A stretch of 64,000 nt of DNA from Egicoccus halophilus (lineage in GTDB: Bacteria > Actinomycetota > Nitriliruptoria > Nitriliruptorales > Nitriliruptoraceae): positions 3,235,001 to 3,299,000 of the forward strand of contig NZ_CP036250.1 in the NCBI RefSeq assembly GCF_004300825.1. The letters run 5' to 3'. Numbering within the stretch: position 1 is the first letter of the stretch; each line of letters opens with the position of its first letter. The translations under genes were made by a program, and so were the position numbers. A model generated the notes under the pieces. It was given only the letters and a program-made list of their open reading frames with translations, was not told the origin of the DNA and did no database searches. Positions 34,950-40,811 of the stretch are shown in pieces.

Positions 34950-34985
34950 GAACGTTATCAACAATGAGAATAATACGGTAAGGTT
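34950..34985. promoter_or_regulatory. AT-rich divergent promoter/operator
   Basis: A markedly AT-rich island (AACGTTATCAACAATGAGAA, then TAATACGGTAAGG) in a very GC-rich region, midway in the 159-base gap between the esterase and the HTH regulator. It offers a good -10 for the regulator (TAATAC 34971-34976 or TACGGT 34974-34979). Imperfect GTTAT...ATAATAC symmetry would suit a dimeric winged-helix repressor. Confidence 0.5.
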
Positions 34986-35040
34986 CCGGCCGGCGGCAAC
35001 ACCAAAGACGTCGACGGCCCCGGCGAGCGAGGACGTGAAC

Positions 35041-35667
35041 GTGGGCGACGACCGGGCGGACCTGCTGCTACACCCGTTGCGGCTGCGCATCCTGCAGGCC
35101 GCAGCCGGGCGCGACGTGACCACTGCCGATCTCGCCGCCGCCCTGCCGGAGGTCGCGACGGCGACGCTGTACCGCCACGTCAGGCGACTGCTCGACGGTG
35201 GCGCGCTACAGGTCGTCGCCGAGCGGCCCGTGCGTGGAACGGTCGAGCGCACCTACCGCCTGGCCGCGGCCGCGTCGCCCCTGACCGCCGACGAGATCGC
35301 GGACCTCTCCCCCGACGACCATCGCGCGGCGTTCACCACGTTCGCGGCCGGCCTGCTGCGGGCCGTCACCGACTACCTCGACGACCCGGCGGCCGACCCG
35401 GCGCACGACGGGTTCGGCTACCGCCATCTGGCGTTGTGGGCCGACGACGCCGAGTTCGAGGCGTTCGCCGCCGACCTTCGCGCGGTGGTGCTGCGGGCGG
35501 TCGAACGGGGGCCCGGCCCGGGACGGCGTCGCCGCACCCTGACCACGGTCGTGGTCCCGGACCCCGGTCCGACGACGCCCGCTCGCCCGGACCGGCACGG
35601 AGCCGGACCCGGGAACCGGACGACGCACGTCGACGCGGCTCAGCGGGCCGGGACGCGGGGCTTGTAG
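35041..35667 (+). CDS. Winged-helix (ArsR/HTH_20-like) transcriptional regulator
   Basis: 208-residue regulator. The N-terminal wHTH is clear: LLLHPLRLRILQAAAGRDVTTADLAAAL, then recognition helix ATLYRHVRRLLDGGALQVV and wing GTVERTYRL. The following helical region (about residues 85-160) is the usual effector part; the last 50 residues are disordered and Pro/Arg-rich. The GTG at 35041 has GAGG 8 bases upstream. It probably controls the divergent esterase. Its 3' end overlaps the end of leuD by 28 bases. Confidence 0.78.
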   Translation: MGDDRADLLLHPLRLRILQAAAGRDVTTADLAAALPEVATATLYRHVRRLLDGGALQVVAERPVRGTVERTYRLAAAASPLTADEIADLSPDDHRAAFTTFAAGLLRAVTDYLDDPAADPAHDGFGYRHLALWADDAEFEAFAADLRAVVLRAVERGPGPGRRRRTLTTVVVPDPGPTTPARPDRHGAGPGNRTTHVDAAQRAGTRGL

Positions 35668-36269
35668 GCCGCACGGTCGGCCTCGTAGGCATCGATCGCG
35701 TCGGCGTCCTGCAGCGTCAGACCGATGTCGTCGAGACCGTGGAGCAGGCAGTGCCGGGTGTGCGGGTCGATGTCGAAGTGCGCGTCGACCCCGGCGAGGT
35801 CCCCGACCTGCGGGACGCGGACCAGCTGCTGCTCGAGGTCGACGGTGATCTCCACCGACGGGTCGGCGTCGACCACGGCGAAGAGCTGCCGGACGATCGG
35901 CTCGCCGAGCTGGACCGCGAGCACCCCGATCTTGCCGCAGTTGGTGCGGAAGATGTCGGCGAAGCTCGACGCGATGATGGCGCGGAACCCCGCGTCCTCG
36001 AGCGCCCAGGGCGCGTGCTCGCGCGACGAACCACAGCCGAAGTTGCGCCCGGCGAGCAGGATGTTCGCGCCCGCGTGCTCGGGTCGGTTCATCGCGAAGT
36101 CGGGGTTGGGGCTGCCGTCGTCGAGGTAGCGCCACTCGGAGAAGGCGAACGGCCCGAACCCGGTGCGCTCGACGCGCTTGAGGAACTGCTTGGGGATGAT
36201 CGCGTCGGTGTCGACGTCGTTGGCGTCGATGGGGCAGGCACGGCCCCGGACCACGGTGACCGGTTCCAT
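35640..36269 (-). CDS. leuD: 3-isopropylmalate dehydratase small subunit
   Basis: 209-residue swivelling-domain subunit of isopropylmalate isomerase, which pairs with LeuC. Marks are IDANDVDTDAIIPKQFLK, the GRNFGCGSSREHAPWAL loop, and IIASSFADIFRTNCGKIGVL. With LeuC it moves the hydroxyl group of 2-isopropylmalate, and of citramalate in the CimA route. The start overlaps the leuC stop by one base (TGATG). Confidence 0.95.
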   Translation of the reverse strand: MEPVTVVRGRACPIDANDVDTDAIIPKQFLKRVERTGFGPFAFSEWRYLDDGSPNPDFAMNRPEHAGANILLAGRNFGCGSSREHAPWALEDAGFRAIIASSFADIFRTNCGKIGVLAVQLGEPIVRQLFAVVDADPSVEITVDLEQQLVRVPQVGDLAGVDAHFDIDPHTRHCLLHGLDDIGLTLQDADAIDAYEADRAAYKPRVPAR

Positions 36270-37705
36270 CAGACCGTCGCCTCCTGGGTCACGAGCTGGC
36301 GGACGTCGGCGAGCCGGCCGGTGAGTGCCGCGGCGGCCGCCATGGCCGGCGACACCAGGTGGGTGCGGCCCTTGAACCCCTGCCGGCCCTCGAAGTTGCG
36401 GTTGGACGTCGACGCGGCCCGCTCCCCCGGCGCCAGCTGGTCGGGGTTCATGCCCAGACACATCGAGCACCCCGGCGAGCGCCAGTCGAAGCCGGCCTCG
36501 ATCAGCACGTCGGCGATCCCCTCGGCCTCGGCCGCGGCCTGCACCAGTCCGGAGCCCGGCACGACCATCGCCCGGATCCCGTCCCTGACCCGCTGACCCG
36601 CGACGATCTCGGCGACCGCGCGCAGGTCCTCGAGGCGTCCGTTGGTGCACGAACCGATGAAGACGGTGTCGACCTCGATGTCGGTCATCACCTCGCCACC
36701 GACCAGGCCCATGTAGTCCAGCGCCCGCTGCCACTGCTTGGCGGTGCTCTCGTCGGGCGCGTCGGTGACCCGCGGGACGGATCCGGTCACCGGCACCGAC
36801 TGCGCCGGCGTGGTGCCCCAGGTCACGGTCGGGACCACGTCGGCGGCGTCGATGTGCACGACGCGGTCGAAGGTGGCGCCCTCGTCGGTGCGCAGCTCGC
36901 GCCAGGCGGCGACGGCCGCGTCCCAGTCGTCGCCCTGCGGCGCGTAGGGCTTGTCCTTCAGGTAGGCGAAGGTGGTCTCGTCGGGCGCGACCAGGCCCGC
37001 GCGCGCCCCGCCCTCGATGGACATGTTGCAGACCGTCATGCGGCCTTCCATCGACATCTCCTCGAAGGCCCGGCCGCGGTACTCGATCACGTGGCCGGTG
37101 CCCCCGTCGACACCGATGACCCCGAGGATGTGCAGGATCAGGTCCTTGGGGGTCGTCCCGGCCGGCAGCACACCGTCGACCTCGATCGCCAGGGTGCTGG
37201 GCAACCGCTGCGGCAGCGTCTGCGTGGCGAGCACGTGCTCGACCTCACTGGTGCCGATGCCGAACGCCAGCGCCCCGAACGCCCCGTGGGTGGCGGTGTG
37301 CGAGTCTCCGCACACGATCACGGCGCCGGGCTGGGTGAGCCCGAGCTCGGGGCCGATGATGTGCACGATGCCCTGGTTGCGGCTGCCCATCGGGAACAGC
37401 CGGATGCCGAACTCGTCGCAGTTGCGCCGCAACGCCTCGAGCTGCGCGGCCGACAGCTCGTCCTCGAGCGGTAGCTCCCCACGGACCTGCCGCGGGTCGG
37501 TGGGGACGTTGTGGTCGGCGGTCGCGAGCGTCAGGTCGGGACGCCGCACGCTACGACCGTTGACGCGCAGGCCGTCGAAGGCCTGCGGTGAGGTCACCTC
37601 GTGGACGAGGTGCAGGTCGACGTAGAGCAGGTCGGGCTGTCCCTCGGCGGACCGCACGACGTGCTGGTCCCAGATCTTCTCGACGATGGTCCTCGGCGTG
37701 CTCAT
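36269..37705 (-). CDS. leuC: 3-isopropylmalate dehydratase large subunit
   Basis: 478-residue aconitase-family subunit carrying the [4Fe-4S] cluster. The cluster Cys residues are in FIGSCTNGR and [13 protein letters not shown]. Substrate elements are [32 protein letters not shown] and [18 protein letters not shown]. The length and motifs are normal. It lies downstream of leuA and a small unknown gene, with a strong hairpin (37749-37773) about 45 bases ahead of its start. Confidence 0.95.
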   Translation of the reverse strand: MSTPRTIVEKIWDQHVVRSAEGQPDLLYVDLHLVHEVTSPQAFDGLRVNGRSVRRPDLTLATADHNVPTDPRQVRGELPLEDELSAAQLEALRRNCDEFGIRLFPMGSRNQGIVHIIGPELGLTQPGAVIVCGDSHTATHGAFGALAFGIGTSEVEHVLATQTLPQRLPSTLAIEVDGVLPAGTTPKDLILHILGVIGVDGGTGHVIEYRGRAFEEMSMEGRMTVCNMSIEGGARAGLVAPDETTFAYLKDKPYAPQGDDWDAAVAAWRELRTDEGATFDRVVHIDAADVVPTVTWGTTPAQSVPVTGSVPRVTDAPDESTAKQWQRALDYMGLVGGEVMTDIEVDTVFIGSCTNGRLEDLRAVAEIVAGQRVRDGIRAMVVPGSGLVQAAAEAEGIADVLIEAGFDWRSPGCSMCLGMNPDQLAPGERAASTSNRNFEGRQGFKGRTHLVSPAMAAAAALTGRLADVRQLVTQEATV

Positions 37706-37748
37706 CAGGCCTCTTCTCTTCCCGCGGGAACGGTCACGGGCCGGGCCG

Positions 37749-37773
37749 GCCGGGGCGCATCGAGCGCCCCGGC
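37749..37773 (-). terminator. Hairpin upstream of leuC
   Basis: A perfect 10-bp stem, GCCGGGGCGC/GCGCCCCGGC, with a 5-base loop ATCGA. It lies between the small gene at 37823 and leuC. It could terminate leuA transcripts or act as an attenuator; no leader peptide was recognised here. Confidence 0.6.
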
Positions 37774-37822
37774 GACGGCACCGTCAGGGCCGGCGACCCC
37801 GTGACCGCGTCGACGACGGCGA

Positions 37823-38014
37823 TCAGCCCGCCCAGCGCGACGACTGCATCGCGGCGACGGCGCGGTAGTCGACCTCCTCGCTGCGACGCACCTCGACGGT
37901 CACGTCGTCCGAGCCGGTCGACTCGGTGTAGGAGGCGGCGACGGCGGCGACCAGGGCGGCCTCGTCCTCGACGGTCTGGTCCGGCGGGACGTTGAGACGG
38001 ATGACGTTGTTCAT
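37823..38014 (-). CDS. Small conserved-looking hypothetical protein between leuA and leuC
   Basis: 63-residue acidic protein (NNVIRLNVPPDQTVEDEAAL, then a Thr/Ser/Asp-rich middle and VDYRAVAAMQSSRWAG). The ATG has GAGGAG 9 bases upstream, supporting translation. The helix plus terminal SSRW segment loosely resembles the small epsilon subunits of acyl-CoA carboxylases, but I could not place it. Its position inside the leucine cluster on the same strand suggests co-transcription with leuA. Confidence 0.5.
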   Translation of the reverse strand: MNNVIRLNVPPDQTVEDEAALVAAVAASYTESTGSDDVTVEVRRSEEVDYRAVAAMQSSRWAG

Positions 38015-38097
38015 GGCGTGGTGCTCCTCGGGATGCGGGGCCGGGAACGACCCCTGGGTGTCGATGGGCTGTTCGCTGGCAGCTGCCGTCGGCCGGG

Positions 38098-39780
38098 TCA
38101 CGGCCGGAACTCCGAGCTGCGGTGGACGAGTCGACGCGAACGGTTCAGCGCGTCCACGTAGGCGCGGGCGCTCGCCTCGACGATGTCGGTGGAGACGCCG
38201 CGCCCGGTGAAGCGCTGCCCGTCCTCCACTGCCACCGTGACGGTGACCTCGCCGAGGGCGTCGATGCCCCCGGTGACGGCCGCCACCTGGAACGAGACCA
38301 GTGCGACCCCGTCCCGGCCGACCGCGCGGCGGATCGCGCCGCAGGCTGCGTCGACCATGCCGTCCCCGCTCGCCTCGGCGGTGACCGTGGCACCGACGTC
38401 CCGGCCGGCCTCGGCCGCGACGTCGGCGCCGGCGAGTCGGACCACCACGGTGGCGCTCGGCTCGGCGTCGGTCCCGCCGGTGACGGCGAGGGAGACGAGT
38501 TCGTAATCGTCGTCGGCCTTGACGTGCGTCTCGGCGATGACGATCGCGGCGACGTCCTCGGAGCTGACGATCCCCTTGCGGTCCGCCAGGTCCTTGAAGC
38601 GCCGGAAGGCGTTCTGTGCCTCGGCCTCGTCGAGCTCGAACCCGAGGTCCTCGACGGCCTTGAAGAAGGCGTGCCGGCCGGAGTGCTTGCCGAGCACGAT
38701 CTGCGAGCCGTCGGCACCGACGTCCTCGCTGCGGATGATCTCGTAGGTGAGCCGGTCGGCCAGCACGCCGTGCTGGTGGATACCCGACTCGTGTGCGAAG
38801 GCGTTGGCGCCGACCACCGGCTTGTTCTTCTGCACGGAGTAACCGGTGAGGCTGGACACCAGGCGCGAGGTCCGGGTCAGTTCCGGGGTGTGCAGCGCGT
38901 GATCGACACCGAGCAGGTCGGCCCGGGTACGGATCGCCATCACGACCTCCTCGAGCGAGCAGTTGCCCGCGCGCTCGCCGATGCCGTTGACCGCCACCTC
39001 GATCTGCCGGGCGCCGTTGCGCACCGCCTCGAGGGAGTTGGCGACCGCGAGGCCGAGGTCGTTGTGACAGTGGACGCTGATCACGACGTCCTTGGCGGCG
39101 ATGTCGGGGATGCGCCGGTGCAGTTCGGCGATCCAGCCGCCGAAGTCGTGCGGCAGGGCATAACCGACCGTGTCGGGGATGTTGACCGTCGTGGCCCCGG
39201 CCTCGACCGCCGCGGCGACGATGTCGACCAGGAACGGGAAGTCGGTGCGCGTGGCGTCCTGCGGGCTGAATTCGACGTCGTCGGTGAACGTGCGGGCGAG
39301 CTCGATCGCCCGCACCGCCTGGGCGAGGATCTCGTCCTCGGACGCCTGGAGCATGTACCTGCGGTGGATGTCGGAGGTCGACAGGAAGGTGTGGATGCGG
39401 TGGCGCCTGGCGGGGGCCAGCGACTTGGCCGCCGCCTCGATGTCGGCCGGGATGGCGCGGGCCAGCGCGGCGATGACCGGCGGCTCGCGGTGGTCGGACT
39501 CCCCTTGCGAACCGCCGGGTCCCTGGGCGGCGCGGGGTGCGTTGCCCACGATCTCGGCGACGGCCTTGACCGCGTCGAAGTCGCCGGGCGAGGCGGCCGA
39601 GAAGCCGGCCTCGATCACGTCGACCTGCAGTCGGGCGAGTTGCTCGGCGATCTCGACCTTCTCGCGGGCGTCGAGCGAGATGCCGGGTGACTGCTCACCG
39701 TCGCGCAGCGTCGTGTCGAAGATGGTCACGCCGTCGGGGACGACGCTGGCGGCCTGGGATACGTCCGTGGGGCGGCCCAT
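38098..39780 (-). CDS. leuA: 2-isopropylmalate synthase
   Basis: 560-residue DRE-TIM metallolyase joining 2-oxoisovalerate and acetyl-CoA, the committed step to leucine. The N-terminal catalytic barrel has IFDTTLRDGEQSPGISL, SVHCHNDLGLAVANS and GIGERAGNCSLEE. HESGIHQHG and GKHSGRHAF precede the C-terminal leucine-binding regulatory domain. An unusual Gly/Glu-rich insertion of about 20 residues follows AEIVGN near residue 76. AGGA lies 9 bases before the ATG. A Leu-rich leader peptide and a hairpin lie upstream, indicating attenuation in addition to feedback inhibition. Confidence 0.95.
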   Translation of the reverse strand: MGRPTDVSQAASVVPDGVTIFDTTLRDGEQSPGISLDAREKVEIAEQLARLQVDVIEAGFSAASPGDFDAVKAVAEIVGNAPRAAQGPGGSQGESDHREPPVIAALARAIPADIEAAAKSLAPARRHRIHTFLSTSDIHRRYMLQASEDEILAQAVRAIELARTFTDDVEFSPQDATRTDFPFLVDIVAAAVEAGATTVNIPDTVGYALPHDFGGWIAELHRRIPDIAAKDVVISVHCHNDLGLAVANSLEAVRNGARQIEVAVNGIGERAGNCSLEEVVMAIRTRADLLGVDHALHTPELTRTSRLVSSLTGYSVQKNKPVVGANAFAHESGIHQHGVLADRLTYEIIRSEDVGADGSQIVLGKHSGRHAFFKAVEDLGFELDEAEAQNAFRRFKDLADRKGIVSSEDVAAIVIAETHVKADDDYELVSLAVTGGTDAEPSATVVVRLAGADVAAEAGRDVGATVTAEASGDGMVDAACGAIRRAVGRDGVALVSFQVAAVTGGIDALGEVTVTVAVEDGQRFTGRGVSTDIVEASARAYVDALNRSRRLVHRSSEFRP

Positions 39781-39847
39781 GAAGTTGTCCTGTCTGCTCG
39801 CCGCGTGTGCGGCTGATCCGTTTCGTTGGATCCCCTTCGATGTGCCT

Positions 39848-39886
39848 CCGCGTCGCCGTGTGTCAGGGGTGGAAACGGCGCCGCGG
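39848..39886 (-). terminator. Candidate attenuator hairpin ahead of leuA
   Basis: On the minus strand CCGCGGCGCCGT (39886-39875) and ACGGCGACGCGG (39859-39848) pair over 12 positions with one G-A mismatch around a 15-base loop. It begins 2 bases after the stop codon of the Leu-rich leader frame and ends about 67 bases before leuA. Smaller hairpins (GATCC/GGATC, CCGC/GCGG) lie between it and leuA. Confidence 0.65.
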
Positions 39887-39888
39887 CA

Positions 39889-39996
39889 TCAAAGGATGAG
39901 CAGAACGACAACGAGCCCGAGAAGGAGCTCGAGCGCGTGCTGCAGCCCACGGCCGGCGTCGAGCCGGTCCAGAACGGGGCTGCTGACAGTGCGCAT
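39889..39996 (-). CDS. Putative leuA leader peptide (Leu-rich)
   Basis: 35-codon frame starting ATG 39996 and ending TGA at 39889, with 11 Leu residues and the run ALELLLGLVVVLLIL at its end. The stop is 2 bases from the hairpin at 39848-39886. A promoter (TTGCGT, 18 bases, CACACT) would start RNA at the A of the ATG, so the peptide is probably translated from a leaderless message, as known for several actinobacterial amino acid leaders. Ribosome stalling at Leu codons would prevent termination. A tiny membrane protein is the alternative reading. Confidence 0.65.
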   Translation of the reverse strand: MRTVSSPVLDRLDAGRGLQHALELLLGLVVVLLIL

Positions 39997-40002
39997 GATC
40001 CG

Positions 40003-40032
40003 AGTGTGTCGGCCGGTCGGGCACGAACGCAA
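40003..40032 (-). promoter_or_regulatory. Putative promoter of the leuA leader transcript
   Basis: On the minus strand TTGCGT (40032-40027), an 18-base spacer, then CACACT (40008-40003). The ATG of the leader peptide starts 7 bases after the -10, which places the transcript start on its first base. Confidence 0.5.
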
Positions 40033-40133
40033 ATGGTGCCGCGCGCTGCGCGTGCGCCGGCCGCGTTCGGTGCACACCTGCGGCCGGTGCCCGGCGCGCC
40101 GAGCGGCCGGGTCGGCGACCGTGGCACCGTCGC

Positions 40134-40139
40134 TACGGT
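40134..40139 (+). promoter_or_regulatory. Putative -10 element (TACGGT)
   Basis: TACGGT, 26 bases before the GTG of the lipoprotein at 40165. With the leuA leader promoter (40003-40032) it occupies the 384-base stretch 39781-40164, which otherwise holds the leuA leader frame and hairpin. Confidence 0.35.
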
Positions 40140-40164
40140 GGTCGGACCCGGACAGGAGGCACCG

Positions 40165-40737
40165 GTGCGCTCCCTCGGACCGCGACTGGTCGCTACGGCC
40201 ACGCTCCTCACGCTGCTGGCCGGGTGTGAGGGCGGCAACGGCGCGACCACACCCGGGGCCGGACCCGCGCCCGCGGACCCGGCTCCCGACGACCCCGCGG
40301 CGGACGAACCGGGCACCGGCGACCCCGGCGCGGACGAGCCGGACGCGGGAGCGCCGGACGCCGAGGGGAACGGGGAGCAGGAGGAGGCCGATCCGGGCCT
40401 GTCTCCCCCGCCCGGGGCGATCGTGCTCACCGAACGCGACGACGGGGCCGAGGTCGCCGTCGCCCCCGGCGAGGAGGTCGTGCTCCGGCTCGCGCACGAC
40501 TGGAGCTGGGACACGCCCCGGACCGGTGCGGCGCTGCTCGAGGTCGCCACGGTCGACCACCTCGTCGATCCCGGCTACGCCGAGTGGCTGCTGCGCGCGG
40601 TCGGAGAAGGGCGCGCCGAGGTGCACGTGGACGGCGAGCCGGCCTGTGACGATCCCGAGGACTGCCCGCCGCGGACCCTGACCTACCTGGTCGAGGTCGG
40701 CCCCGGCGAACCGCTGTCGGCGCCGACCGGGGACTGA
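40165..40737 (+). CDS. Putative lipoprotein with Pro/Asp/Glu-rich linker
   Basis: 190-residue secreted protein: a signal peptide with lipobox LLAGC, then about 60 residues of Pro/Asp/Glu/Ala low complexity, then a compact beta-rich domain. That domain (GAEVAVAPGEEVVLRL, HDWSWDTPR, ending TLTYLVEVGPGE) carries a Cys pair in ACDDPEDCPPR. The domain loosely recalls Ig-like protease inhibitors (I42) but lacks their signature loops. CAGGAGG lies 5-6 bases before the GTG. It is convergent with a secreted metalloprotease. Confidence 0.65.
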   Translation: MRSLGPRLVATATLLTLLAGCEGGNGATTPGAGPAPADPAPDDPAADEPGTGDPGADEPDAGAPDAEGNGEQEEADPGLSPPPGAIVLTERDDGAEVAVAPGEEVVLRLAHDWSWDTPRTGAALLEVATVDHLVDPGYAEWLLRAVGEGRAEVHVDGEPACDDPEDCPPRTLTYLVEVGPGEPLSAPTGD

Positions 40738-40760
40738 ACCCGGCCGGCCGGTACACACGA

Positions 40761-40792
40761 GCGGGGGCGCCCGGTTCCCCGGACGCCCCCGC
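40761..40792. terminator. Bidirectional terminator
   Basis: GCGGGGGCG (40761-40769) pairs with CGCCCCCGC (40784-40792), with an inner CCGG/CCGG stem and a TTCC loop; one C-A mismatch separates the two stems. It lies between the convergent lipoprotein and M36 protease genes. Confidence 0.8.
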
Positions 40793-40811
40793 GAGTGGTG
40801 CGGTGGTGGGC

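Noticed and set aside
34950-34985. A Zur or Fur box between the esterase and the regulator.
   Set aside because: The left half (AATGAGAAT) resembles such boxes, but the right half lacks the matching inverted half and no metal-related gene is adjacent.
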